A DNA stretch of 64,000 nucleotides. Origin: Christensenella sp. UBA2853. Lineage in GTDB: Bacteria; Bacillota; Clostridia; Christensenellales; Aristaeellaceae. This document shows, piece after piece, positions 35,601 to 43,494 of this stretch. The stretch is taken from the NCBI GenBank assembly GCA_002350845.1, contig DEFL01000019.1:1-64000 (forward strand). The letters run 5' to 3'. The notes under the pieces were generated by a model, which was not told the origin of the DNA, searched no databases, and was given only the letters and a program-made list of their open reading frames with translations. The number at the start of each line of letters is the position of its first letter. Within the stretch, counting starts at the first letter, position 1. Made by a program: the position numbers and the translations under genes.

Positions 35601-35836
35601 CGCAGGATTCTGGCAACATACTCCAGCGTCAGGGGCTCCATGTACACTTTGTCGGCAATGGTCGTGTCCGTCATAATGGTCGCAGGGTTGGAGTTGACAA
35701 GGACCACTTCATAGCCTTCCTCTTTCAGGGCAAGGCATGCCTGGGTGCCCGCATAGTCAAACTCGGCGGCCTGGCCGATCACGATCGGACCGGAACCAAT
35801 AATCAGAATCTTGTGAATGTCTGTACGCTTTGCCAT
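32663..35836 (-). CDS. carB: Carbamoyl phosphate synthase large subunit
   Basis: This 1057-residue enzyme has two homologous ATP-grasp halves plus the C-terminal allosteric MGS domain. The N half opens with KILIIGSGPIVIGQAAEFDY and the C half with KIVVLGAGPIRIGQGVEFDY. Each half has its own VRPxFxLGG loop. The MGS domain begins near FNIEATEGTARFLKENG, with VINTRDIGAD. It makes carbamoyl phosphate from bicarbonate, ammonia and two ATP. The small glutaminase subunit CarA is not encoded in this operon or window. The start at 35836 has AGAGGAG upstream and lies one base after the pyrC stop. Confidence 0.96.
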   Translation of the reverse strand: MAKRTDIHKILIIGSGPIVIGQAAEFDYAGTQACLALKEEGYEVVLVNSNPATIMTDTTIADKVYMEPLTLEYVARILRKERPDAIVPGIGGQTGLNLAMQLERKGVLRECHVELLGTSSSSIERAEDRELFKEMCQSIGEPTIPSEITYDLEQAKAAAQHIGYPVVLRPAFTLGGTGGGFANNEQELIQIGTNAFRLSPVHQVLIEKSVKGYKEIEFEVMRDSADHAITICGMENVDPVGVHTGDSIVVAPIMSLSDQELKMLNDSAIRIIRELKIEGGCNVQFALHPTTGEYYLIEVNPRVSRSSALASKASGYPIARVTAKIAVGMLLEDIAIANTNAAFEPSLDYVVAKFPRFPFDKFAAASNVLGTQMKATGEVMGIGSNLEECMLKSVSSLEIGVTHLHMQKFDAMSTEEIMEYISSFRADGIFAVTELIRRGVDIQTIYEKTWITHLFLESLRKIVDMERELAAHPGDAEVLKKAKVMGFSDPEIARQWKSRELDVWKMRRELGIHPAYCMVDTCHTNAYIPYFYSSYTGETASRLSDKKKIVVLGAGPIRIGQGVEFDYSTVHAVMTIRKAGYEAIIINNNPETVSTDYSTSDKLYFEPLTPESVMDIIDFEKPDGVIASLGGQTAINLASPLMERGVKLIGTDCDAIDRAENRDSFEKVLEELKIPQPMGRAVTSIEEGVSAAEKIGYPVLVRPSFVLGGRAMQIVGNEDQLRHYLKTAVEIDVDKPVLVDKYIQGKEVEVDAICDGHNVFVPGIMELVERTGVHSGDSISVYPTFSISNKVKGQILQYAKALGLGIGIVGLYNIQFIVDQNENVFIIEVNPRSSRTVPFLSKATGYSLADIATEVILGKSLKELGIFDIYPEEKKRWYCKAPVFSFNKIHGLDAYLSPEMKSTGEAIGYDDKLNRAMYKALQASGMHLQNYGTVFATIADCDKAEALPLIRRFYHLGFNIEATEGTARFLKENGIRTHILHKLSDGSDEILESIRQGHIAYVINTRDIGADSTLSDGHQIRLCATENNVTMFTALDTVRVVLDVLEETTLTISTIDA

Positions 35837-35837
35837 C

Positions 35838-37031
35838 TTAATCGTCTCCTCTCTGATACACAGTCTGTCCTCCGTAAACAGTTGCCATGCAGACACCATA
35901 GACCTGCATTCCCTCAAACGGTGTTGCTTTGCCCATGGACAGGAAATGCGAGGGATCAATGATTTCCTGTTCATCCAGCTTCCAGATGCTGAAACTGTCA
36001 GGCTCCTCAGCAATGCCAAAACGCTTTCGCGGGGCAGTGGTGAGCAGCTCTATCACTTTTTCCAGCGGCACGATACCCTTGCGGACCAGCCCGGTGTACA
36101 AAAGCGGGAATGCCGTTTCCAGTCCAACAATGCCAAACGCGCTTTTTTCCAGGCCTTTGTTCTTTTCATCCGCCGCATGCGGCGCATGGTCCGTGGCAAT
36201 CATGTCGATCGTTCCGTCCAGAATGCCCTCAATCAGGGCCTCCCGGTCTTCCCTGCCTCTCAGCGGCGGGTTCATTTTAAACCGGCCGTCCTCCTGCAGA
36301 TCGTTTTCATCCATCAGAAGGTAATGCGGTGCGGTCTCGCAGGTGACATCCACGCCCTCCGCTTTGGCTCTGCGGATGACTTCCACGCTCTCTTTGGTGG
36401 AGACATGGCATACGTGGTAACTGCAGCCTGTCTCAGCGGCCAGCTTCACATCCCGCGCGATCTGCCCCCATTCACTCTCTGAGCAGATTCCCCGGTGCCC
36501 GTGCGCTCTGGCATAGTTCCCGTCATGGATATATCCGCCGCGCAGCAGCGTGTTGTCTTCACAGTGCGCCGCAATCAGCCTGCCCAGTTTCCGGGAACGC
36601 TCCATGGCGGAACGCATGAGACTGTCTCTCTGTACGCCGTGGCCGTCGTCGGAGAAGGCAGCCACCGACGCCGCCATGCCTTCCAGATCGGCCAGCTCCT
36701 CACCTTTTTCTCCCACCGAGATCGCTCCGTAGGGCAGCACCTGGATGACGGCGCCCTCCCGGATACACGCAAGCTCCTGGACAAGGTGTTCCACACTGTC
36801 CGGTACCGGATTCAGGTTCGGCATCGCACAGACTGTCGTATATCCTCCGTGTGCCGCTGCCAGAGATCCGGTCCGAATCGTTTCTTTATAAGAAAAACCC
36901 GGCTCTCTGAAATGCACATGCACATCACAGAAACCGGGAAAAACAACATATTCAGATGAAGAAAAACGGGAAAGATGCCCGTTCAGTTCAAACGGGGTTC
37001 TTGCTGCATCATACATAGGCATGTTCTGCAT
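35838..37031 (-). CDS. pyrC: Dihydroorotase (class I)
   Basis: This 397-residue amidohydrolase closes carbamoyl aspartate to dihydroorotate. The zinc-binding DVHVHFREPG and the later ATDHAPHAADEK are intact, as is CAMPNLNPVPDS. The start at 37031 has AAGGAGG upstream and is the first gene after the PyrR leader. The first 30 residues form the usual small beta domain. In this operon it leads the order C-carB-K-D-F-E-B. Confidence 0.95.
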   Translation of the reverse strand: MQNMPMYDAARTPFELNGHLSRFSSSEYVVFPGFCDVHVHFREPGFSYKETIRTGSLAAAHGGYTTVCAMPNLNPVPDSVEHLVQELACIREGAVIQVLPYGAISVGEKGEELADLEGMAASVAAFSDDGHGVQRDSLMRSAMERSRKLGRLIAAHCEDNTLLRGGYIHDGNYARAHGHRGICSESEWGQIARDVKLAAETGCSYHVCHVSTKESVEVIRRAKAEGVDVTCETAPHYLLMDENDLQEDGRFKMNPPLRGREDREALIEGILDGTIDMIATDHAPHAADEKNKGLEKSAFGIVGLETAFPLLYTGLVRKGIVPLEKVIELLTTAPRKRFGIAEEPDSFSIWKLDEQEIIDPSHFLSMGKATPFEGMQVYGVCMATVYGGQTVYQRGDD

Positions 37032-37056
37032 CCGTCTGCCTCCTTCTCTTGATATG

Positions 37057-37155
37057 AAAAAAGCCTGCCTGCAGCAGGATGAACAGACGGGTACACCCAG
37101 TACCCCTATGCCTGACCACCTTGCTGACCTCTCTGGATCAACTTAAAGATTGATC
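37057..37155 (-). promoter_or_regulatory. PyrR-binding attenuator leader of the pyr operon
   Basis: The leader RNA contains GATCCAGAGAGGTCAGCAAGG (complement of 37119-37139), which carries the conserved AUCCAGAGAGG element of PyrR binding loops. A GGGTAC/GTACCC hairpin follows. Last comes a short CCTGC/GCAGG stem (37078-37064) directly before a T6 run (37062-37057). With uridine nucleotides present, PyrR should favour the terminator; otherwise an antiterminator forms. The pyrR gene itself is not in the window. Confidence 0.85.
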
Positions 37156-37161
37156 GTGCGT

Positions 37162-37190
37162 ATTATATGGATTTCTCCCTTATCCGTCAA
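37162..37190 (-). promoter_or_regulatory. Promoter of the pyrimidine operon
   Basis: On the minus strand TTGACG (37190-37185), 17 bases and TATAAT (37167-37162) are seen. RNA would start near 37155, giving a leader of about 125 bases. Confidence 0.85.
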
Positions 37191-37326
37191 TAGGTTTGCG
37201 TTTGTGAATTTTGGTCGTTTTTCGGTCGTTTTTCATTCTGCCGGTCTTCTCTTATCCTGATTTATCCCACATTTCATCATTTGCCACTTTTTTCCATACA
37301 CTTTACTTCTCAACCGTTTGCGCGCG

Positions 37327-37335
37327 TGATATAAT
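37327..37335 (+). promoter_or_regulatory. Extended -10 promoter of pgsA
   Basis: TGATATAAT is an extended -10 element; the -35 zone (TTCTCA at 37307) is weak, as is usual for this type. It lies 48 bases before the pgsA start. Confidence 0.6.
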
Positions 37336-37382
37336 GCCTTTTGTCGGCAGAGCCAATCCGCTGCCGAGGAAAGGAAATCCCG

Positions 37383-37952
37383 GTGAAAAACAAAATCAAA
37401 GAACTGCTGAAGGATTGCTGGAATCTTCCCAATACTTTAACGATGTTCCGTCTGGTGCTCGTTCCTTTTTTCATTCTGCTTTATCTCGACGGCCATCCCT
37501 ATCAGGCCCTCGGTGTTTTCTGTCTTGCCAGCCTGACTGACATGTTCGACGGATACCTTGCCCGGAAAAACAATCAGATTACTTCCTTCGGAAAACTTGT
37601 GGATCCGCTCGCAGATAAACTGCTGGTTGTGTCCGCCCTGATCTGCCACGGGTGGCGCAACGTATTTCCCTGGTCTGCCATCATCCTGGTAGTCATCAAG
37701 GAAATCGCCATGATTGTCGGTTCCCTGTTCCTCCTCGGGAAAAAGGACGTTGTTGTTCATTCCAACTACTGGGGCAAAACATCCACCTGCTTTTTCATTG
37801 CCGCACTGATCCTGGGATTCTTCCACGATGATCTGGCCGGCCTCGGCTTTCATCTGGACATCTGGCTCCTCTGGATTTCAGTGATCTCCGCTTACTGTGC
37901 GGCCATTACCTATGCCCGCGTCCTGTATACCCATGTGAAGAAAAAGACCTGA
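37383..37952 (+). CDS. pgsA: CDP-diacylglycerol-glycerol-3-phosphate 3-phosphatidyltransferase
   Basis: This 189-residue membrane enzyme makes phosphatidylglycerol phosphate. The CDP-alcohol phosphotransferase motif is complete: Asp53, Asp56-Gly57, Ala60-Arg61, Gly70, Asp74 and Asp78, within TDMFDGYLAR and GKLVDPLADK. Four to five membrane helices follow. The start is GTG 37383 with AGGAAAGGAA upstream; an ATG-like start 14 codons earlier lacks a ribosome site. It stands alone, divergent from the pyr operon. Confidence 0.93.
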   Translation: MKNKIKELLKDCWNLPNTLTMFRLVLVPFFILLYLDGHPYQALGVFCLASLTDMFDGYLARKNNQITSFGKLVDPLADKLLVVSALICHGWRNVFPWSAIILVVIKEIAMIVGSLFLLGKKDVVVHSNYWGKTSTCFFIAALILGFFHDDLAGLGFHLDIWLLWISVISAYCAAITYARVLYTHVKKKT

Positions 37953-37961
37953 ACGCTTCCG

Positions 37962-37992
37962 GCGCGGCAGCCTGAGCTGCCGCGCTTTTTTT
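37962..37992 (+). terminator. Terminator of pgsA
   Basis: A 10-bp perfect stem GCGCGGCAGC with its complement around CTGA is followed by seven T, 9 bases after the stop. Confidence 0.9.
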
Positions 37993-38046
37993 GTGACTGT
38001 ATGCGTGCCGTACGCCGAGGAAAGCAGCTCCTGATTGTCCCATAGG

Positions 38047-38082
38047 AAAAGCCGTGCGAATCAGATCCGCACGGCCTTTTTT
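38047..38082 (-). terminator. Terminator of the PQQ-propeller gene
   Basis: AAAAGCCGTGCG pairs with CGCACGGCCTTTT around an 8-base loop, with T runs on both strands. It is about 40 bases past the stop of the leftward gene. Confidence 0.75.
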
Positions 38083-38118
38083 CCATCCGGCACCCATCAC
38101 AGGCTTCCGGAATCTTTT

Positions 38119-41100
38119 TTATTTCAGGGAAATACCGTAGATATAGCTTGTTCCCTTGCCCTGAGTACCGATCACCAGGGTTCCCTTGTATACAGCAGGG
38201 CTTGCATTGATTTCGCCCTCAATCTGCAGCGTGGAAACCACCGCGCCGGTCAGACCATCCAGCAGCTCCATTTTTCCGTCATTTGCTGCCTGAATAATCC
38301 ATCCTCTGCCTTCCTCATTGTACACAGCAACCGGCGAAGAGTAGCTGTAGCTGGAAAGCGGACGGCGCCATGCCGGCTTGCCGGTCTCCTTATCCAGCGC
38401 AATCAGCACACCGTCGGCAGCACTGCCGTCAATATCGGTTGCATAGCTCACGGTGAAATAGACCATGCCGTCAAGACCGTTTCTTCCGACCACCGGGGAA
38501 GCCTTCACACCGGCTGTCACACCGGTCTTCTTGTTCTTCTTGACAGGGACTTCATACACCCAGTCCTCTGCACCGGTCAGAGCATTGTAACGGCGGATCT
38601 GGCAGCTGCCTTTTGAGCGGTTTGTCAGGGTATTGGCCGTATAGAGCCACAGCGTGTTTCCGTCATCCACAAGGTCCAGCGCAACGGCAGCTTCCACTGC
38701 ATCACCGGTCTTGACTGCCCACAGCGTCTTCATGGACGTTGTATCCACACAGCGAAGCACACCGCCCATATCGGCATAGAACACATAGTTCTGATAGGCC
38801 GCGATGCTGGATTCAACAGACACCTGCTTGTCAGATTCCCCGGATGCCTTGGTCTTGACCGAGACATGCGCGGGATTGACCGTCAGCGTTCCGCTGGTCC
38901 TGTCAATGGTGGTCTTCAGCTTGGTTGTATAGAGCATGCCGTTCGTGCCGGCTGTAATCATCGTGTCGGAGTTATAGTCGAACAGCGAGGACGTTTCAAA
39001 CGAACCCACCGTGTAGTACGGGCGATCCAGTTTGCCGTCAAGGCCGTCGATCATGAACAGCTGCTTGGAATTGAGCAGGTTATACACACGCATGCCGATG
39101 TCGCCGGTTTTCTTGGCCATCTTTCTGGCGTACTGGCCGACACTCAGCACCGGATAACCGAGGGAATGCACGCTCGGCGTGCCGCGCATCGGATAGCCCA
39201 GTGCAATGGGCTCTCTGGTCTTTTCACCGGTTTCCAGATCGAGGAAGTAGATGTTGCCGTCCTCGCCTGCGATGATGACCTCGCGCAGTGCCTTGGTGTT
39301 CTTCTTTTCCTCCAGAATGTTGGACATTTCGCGGACTTCTTTGCTCCACTTGATGATCAGCGGCTGACCGGTCCATCCAATGCCGTAGAAGACGGTTTTT
39401 CCGCTGCCCTTGACAGAGGATGCTTCCACCTTCCAGAGTTCTTCCATTTCTGTGATATCGCCGACAGTCCCCTCTGCAGCATTCTGGCGGAAGGACGATC
39501 CGCGGAATGTCATGACGCCATACGGCTGCCGTGCATAGGTCTCGCTGTCGGGCATATTGATGATGTCCTCTGCGGTGCGCTCATAATTCGCAGCCTTCTT
39601 GGTGCCGTTGTAAATCACAGCACTCTTGATCAGCACAGGATCCGCGCCGGCATCAGCCGTCACCACGAGTTTCGGAAGGGTATCCGGCGCTTCCGTCGGC
39701 ACCGGTGTCTCAGCAGGCACGGGTGCCTCAACCACCGTTTCCGCTGCGGTTTCCTCGACAATCACTTCTTCATCCACGATGACCGTGTCATCCGATCCCA
39801 TATTGACAGCCGGCGTCGGGGTCACTTCCAGGGGCAGGGCTGCAATGGCATTGTCGACCAGCGGTGCCTGGGTTGCATACGGTGCCTGTTCCGCCAGCAG
39901 ATCCTCTGCAGGCTCGTCGGCCGTTTCTTCCAGGTCCTCTGCGCCGCCGTCCCAGTCCTCGGGCATGTCATAGACCGCATTGGCGTCATCCAGATCGTCC
40001 ACCATCACGGGTTCTTCATCGGCCACTTCGATGTCCAGCGGTTCTTCCGTGGCCACCGGGGGAGGTGTCACCTGCGGCCCTTCAGACGGGGCTTCCGTGA
40101 CAACAGGCCCCGCAATTTCCAGTGTGACAAGCTTGTTGGAGTCCATCCAGACATCGCCCACATAGGCCTGAGCCCGCACAACGCCGGAATATGCCTTTTC
40201 GAATGTATAGTTCAGCGCCCAGATCCGGGTGCTTGCATTGTTGATGAGAATCGCGCCTTCCGCAGAGATCGGAATGCCTGCCTCATCCACCAGACGGACT
40301 TCTGTAATGTTCAGGTTGGTCGTCATGGAGAAGGCAATATTGACCGGTGCTGTCCCCTGGGAAGGAGATGCACTGAAATCCAGAATATCCGTGCTGATGA
40401 TCGCAGTCGGGGCAACCGTGGATGTCTCCATGATCGTCTCTTCCGTGATCGAGACCTGCTGGCTCAGTCCGGTGTCCATCCATTCCGTGGTAAAGACCTG
40501 CGGACGGACAGTGCCCCAGTAGGGCTGCTCAAAGGAAACGTCCACCGTCCATTGGATGTCGCCCGTTTCAAGCGGCAGCGAGCTGACTTCCCCGGTGATC
40601 ACCTGACCGTCTGCATCGAGAAGACGCACATCCGTCACAGAAGGACCGGATGTCACGGAGAATGTCAGTTCCGCAGGCGCATAGGCAGACGCGGTGTCCA
40701 CAGAAAACTCCGATACGATCTCCGGCGCATTCTCTGTCGGTGCGGCCGTAGGCTCAGCGCCAAACAGGCCCGTTACGGTGCGCTTGGCATCCCCGAGCAC
40801 GCCCTGCGCATCATCAGGGATCAGGAAATAACCGGCAGCGAGAAGCCCCAGAATCAGAATCACCACCAGAACAGCCAGCAGCCATCCGGGCAGTCCTCTT
40901 CTCTCCGGGATTTCCTCTTCCTGAACCGGGACTCTGGTTTTCACCGGAGCCGCCGCATTTCTGGATGCAGGAGCATCATAGGCTTTTCCGAGCGGTTCCT
41001 GGCGTGTATAGCCCGGAGCATTCACGGGTCTTCTCAGATCAGAACTGCGCTGGGCTCCCTGCGGACGCGCATTCCCCTGCGCGTTGGTCCGGTCGAGTGC

Positions 41101-41442
41101 TTTGGGGCGCGGCGTGGACAGCGGCCGTTTCTCCTCTGCTGCTGTTCTGTCTGCACTCCCGGCATGCTCAGCACCCGAAGATTGCATGTTCTGCGGAGGA
41201 ATGCGGAAGGTCTGCCCGGAGGCAGACTGCGCGTTTCTCGGCTGAACGGACGCCCCGGCCATTTCTCCTGCCGGATGCACAGGCTCCGATGCGGTCAGTT
41301 TGATCTCCTCATTGTCTGACTGATGCGCTCTGCGCTCACTCCTGCGGTGACGAACGGTTGACTGCGCCTGAGACTCAACAGCAGGCATGGTCTTGGTGGG
41401 TTCATCCGGAGTAACCTTCTTGTCATCTAACAGATTGCTCAA
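38119..41442 (-). CDS. Membrane-anchored PQQ-like beta-propeller protein with Ig-like domains
   Basis: This 1107-residue protein has four parts. Residues 1-183 are a long, charged, low-complexity cytoplasmic segment. Residues 185-207 are one transmembrane helix (LPGWLLAVLVVILILGLLAA). Two related Ig/PKD-like domains follow (about 235-450, each with FSVTSGPSVTDVRLLDADG-like text), then a Pro/Thr/Glu-rich acidic linker. A C-terminal beta-propeller of PQQ type (about 640 to the end) repeats GEDGNIYFLDLETGEKT, ALDKETGKPAWR and AANDGKMELLDGLTGA. The propeller is therefore outside the cell. TTG 41442 is the start, with AAGGAGA 8 bases upstream. No enzyme residues are recognised; a binding or scaffold role is likely. 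It follows the ABC-F gene after 120 bases. Confidence 0.7.
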   Translation of the reverse strand: MSNLLDDKKVTPDEPTKTMPAVESQAQSTVRHRRSERRAHQSDNEEIKLTASEPVHPAGEMAGASVQPRNAQSASGQTFRIPPQNMQSSGAEHAGSADRTAAEEKRPLSTPRPKALDRTNAQGNARPQGAQRSSDLRRPVNAPGYTRQEPLGKAYDAPASRNAAAPVKTRVPVQEEEIPERRGLPGWLLAVLVVILILGLLAAGYFLIPDDAQGVLGDAKRTVTGLFGAEPTAAPTENAPEIVSEFSVDTASAYAPAELTFSVTSGPSVTDVRLLDADGQVITGEVSSLPLETGDIQWTVDVSFEQPYWGTVRPQVFTTEWMDTGLSQQVSITEETIMETSTVAPTAIISTDILDFSASPSQGTAPVNIAFSMTTNLNITEVRLVDEAGIPISAEGAILINNASTRIWALNYTFEKAYSGVVRAQAYVGDVWMDSNKLVTLEIAGPVVTEAPSEGPQVTPPPVATEEPLDIEVADEEPVMVDDLDDANAVYDMPEDWDGGAEDLEETADEPAEDLLAEQAPYATQAPLVDNAIAALPLEVTPTPAVNMGSDDTVIVDEEVIVEETAAETVVEAPVPAETPVPTEAPDTLPKLVVTADAGADPVLIKSAVIYNGTKKAANYERTAEDIINMPDSETYARQPYGVMTFRGSSFRQNAAEGTVGDITEMEELWKVEASSVKGSGKTVFYGIGWTGQPLIIKWSKEVREMSNILEEKKNTKALREVIIAGEDGNIYFLDLETGEKTREPIALGYPMRGTPSVHSLGYPVLSVGQYARKMAKKTGDIGMRVYNLLNSKQLFMIDGLDGKLDRPYYTVGSFETSSLFDYNSDTMITAGTNGMLYTTKLKTTIDRTSGTLTVNPAHVSVKTKASGESDKQVSVESSIAAYQNYVFYADMGGVLRCVDTTSMKTLWAVKTGDAVEAAVALDLVDDGNTLWLYTANTLTNRSKGSCQIRRYNALTGAEDWVYEVPVKKNKKTGVTAGVKASPVVGRNGLDGMVYFTVSYATDIDGSAADGVLIALDKETGKPAWRRPLSSYSYSSPVAVYNEEGRGWIIQAANDGKMELLDGLTGAVVSTLQIEGEINASPAVYKGTLVIGTQGKGTSYIYGISLK

Positions 41443-41562
41443 GATTTCCGTCTCCTTTACACACGATTTGGCCTTTCTCAGCAGTGGGAAGTCTGCCTGG
41501 CCGAAGCAGTGCTTCCAAAGAATGCACAATGATACAACGTATGAGAACCTTCATTCCCTGCA

Positions 41563-43461
41563 TCATGTCAGGGACTCCCAGACCTCATAGAGATGTTCAA
41601 TCTCTGCTTTCTTGGCCTGGTAAGCTTTGGAAAGCTCCTGCGCTTTCTGAGGATCCTGCCAGATCGAAGGATCCTGCAGCTGTTCTTCCATCTCCGCAGC
41701 GTCCTTCTCTGCCTGCATGACATCCTTCTCCGCTTTTTCCTGGAGCGCTTTCAGCTCATTGAGCTTTCTCTGTTCCTCCCGGGAACGCTTCTTTTCGCGG
41801 TCCATCTGCGTCCGGGTAATCTGCGGACCGGAACCATCGGGTTCCTGAGCCCGGTTGATCTTCTCGAAATAATCGTCATAGTTGCCCAGATACTCCCGCA
41901 CGCCGCCTTCCTCAAGCACTGCAACACGGGTGGCAAACCGGTTGATAAAATAGCGGTCATGCGAGATGGCAAGGATCGTTCCGGGAAATGTTTCCAGCGC
42001 CTGCTCCAGCACTTCTCTCGAATCCATGTCCAGGTGGTTGGTCGGTTCGTCCAGAAGCAGCAGATTGTCCTGATGCAGCATCAGCTTGGTCAGCGCAACG
42101 CGTCCTTTCTCCCCGCCCGAAAGCGTAGAAACGGGCATCAGTACATCGTCCCCTGAGAACAGGAACATGCCCAGAGCACCGCGGACCTCGGTCTGGTCCA
42201 GCCGTCTGAAATCATCCCAGACTTCGTCCAGCACGGTCTTCTCATCGTGCAGTCCGGCCTGATGCTGATCATAATAGCCGATATCCACGCCGCTGCCGAA
42301 CCGGATCAGTCCATTGTCTGGTTTTTCCTGGGAGACAATACAGCGGAACAGTGTGGTCTTGCCGACCCCATTGTCCCCGATCAGGGCCACGCGGTCACCG
42401 CTTCTCAGATGCATATTGACATGGTCAAACAGGACGCGGCCCTCATATTCCTTCTTCAGTTCGGTAATCATCAGAACGTCTTCGCCGGTTCTGCGCCTGC
42501 AGGAAAAATGGAAATGCACCTGATGTTCATCCTGCGGTTTTTCCAGCCGCTCCATCTTTTCCAGCCGCTTTTCACGGCTTTCTGCGGCGCGGATGGATTT
42601 TTCCCTGTTGAACGAGCGGTAGCGCTCAATGATCGCCTCCTGCCGCTCAATTTCCTTCTGCTGCAGTTCCCAGGTCTTCATGCGGATTTCAAAGCGTTCC
42701 GTCCGCTGGGCCATATACTCGGTATAATTGCCCTCATAGAGTTCAATTCTTCCGAACAGCAGTTCACCCATGTGATCACACACATGGTCCATGAAATAGC
42801 GGTCATGGGATACAAGAAGAACCGCACCGCGGTAGGATGCCAGGTAGTCTTCCAGCCAGCTGATCGATTTCAGGTCCAGGTGGTTGGTCGGTTCGTCCAG
42901 AAGCAGCAGATCCGGTTCCTGCAGGAGCATCCGGCCAAGACACAGCCGCGTGCGCTCGCCGCCTGAAAGCACGGATGCCTTCTGGGACTGCTGTTCTTTC
43001 CGGAAGCCGAGGCCTGCGAGGACTTTCTGGACCTCGCTCTTCCAGCCGTATCCCTTGGCATTTTCAAAAGCACGGTTCAGGCTGTCATACCGGCTGCCGA
43101 GCCGCTTGAGAAGCAGTTCATCATGCGCTGCTTCCGCCATCTCCACTTCTATGGCCCGGAGTTCCTGCTCCATGCGGACAACCGGTTCAAACACGGACTC
43201 CATCTCTTCGAGCACGGTGTGCTCCGGATTCACTTCACCCTGCTGGGCGAGGTATCCGAGCCGCAGGCCCTTCTGCATGGAAATGGTGCCGCTGTCCTCA
43301 TGTTCCAGGCCGGCGATGATTTTCATGAGTGTCGATTTTCCCGAACCGTTGACACCCACCAGTCCCATGCGTTCCCCGTTCTGAAGCGTCAGGGAGGCAC
43401 CGCGCAGGACTTCATTCGTTCCGAACGCTTTATGAATGTCCTGAATGGACAAAAGAATCAA
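41563..43461 (-). CDS. ABC-F ATPase (YdiF-like ribosome-associated)
   Basis: This 632-residue soluble protein has two ABC ATPase domains. The first has GVNGSGKST and LSGGERTRL; the second has GDNGVGKTT and LSGGEKGRV. They are joined by the charged P-site tRNA-interacting linker (FNREKSIRAAESREKRLEKM), and a C-terminal coiled coil of about 90 residues follows. It has no membrane part, so it is a translation factor of the ABC-F class rather than a transporter. The opening MILLSIQDIHKAFG and the coiled coil resemble Bacillus YdiF. The start is TTG 43461 with AGGGGAG upstream. A role in antibiotic resistance is possible but not implied by sequence. Confidence 0.9.
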   Translation of the reverse strand: MILLSIQDIHKAFGTNEVLRGASLTLQNGERMGLVGVNGSGKSTLMKIIAGLEHEDSGTISMQKGLRLGYLAQQGEVNPEHTVLEEMESVFEPVVRMEQELRAIEVEMAEAAHDELLLKRLGSRYDSLNRAFENAKGYGWKSEVQKVLAGLGFRKEQQSQKASVLSGGERTRLCLGRMLLQEPDLLLLDEPTNHLDLKSISWLEDYLASYRGAVLLVSHDRYFMDHVCDHMGELLFGRIELYEGNYTEYMAQRTERFEIRMKTWELQQKEIERQEAIIERYRSFNREKSIRAAESREKRLEKMERLEKPQDEHQVHFHFSCRRRTGEDVLMITELKKEYEGRVLFDHVNMHLRSGDRVALIGDNGVGKTTLFRCIVSQEKPDNGLIRFGSGVDIGYYDQHQAGLHDEKTVLDEVWDDFRRLDQTEVRGALGMFLFSGDDVLMPVSTLSGGEKGRVALTKLMLHQDNLLLLDEPTNHLDMDSREVLEQALETFPGTILAISHDRYFINRFATRVAVLEEGGVREYLGNYDDYFEKINRAQEPDGSGPQITRTQMDREKKRSREEQRKLNELKALQEKAEKDVMQAEKDAAEMEEQLQDPSIWQDPQKAQELSKAYQAKKAEIEHLYEVWESLT

Positions 43462-43494
43462 GCCGGTCTCTCCCCTTTCTGTTCCTTATTTATC

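Noticed and set aside
34124..35962. 612-residue open frame opposite carB
   Set aside because: carB is unambiguous over its full length; the antisense frame has no motifs.
37057..37155. T-box or amino-acid leader before pyrC
   Set aside because: No T-box sequence (TGGNACCGCG) is present, while the AUCCAGAGAGG PyrR element is.
38866..41319. 817-residue open frame opposite the PQQ-propeller gene
   Set aside because: This is a shadow of a GC-rich coding strand; it is Arg/His/Cys-rich and has no ribosome site, while the opposite frame has a transmembrane helix and repeated propeller motifs.
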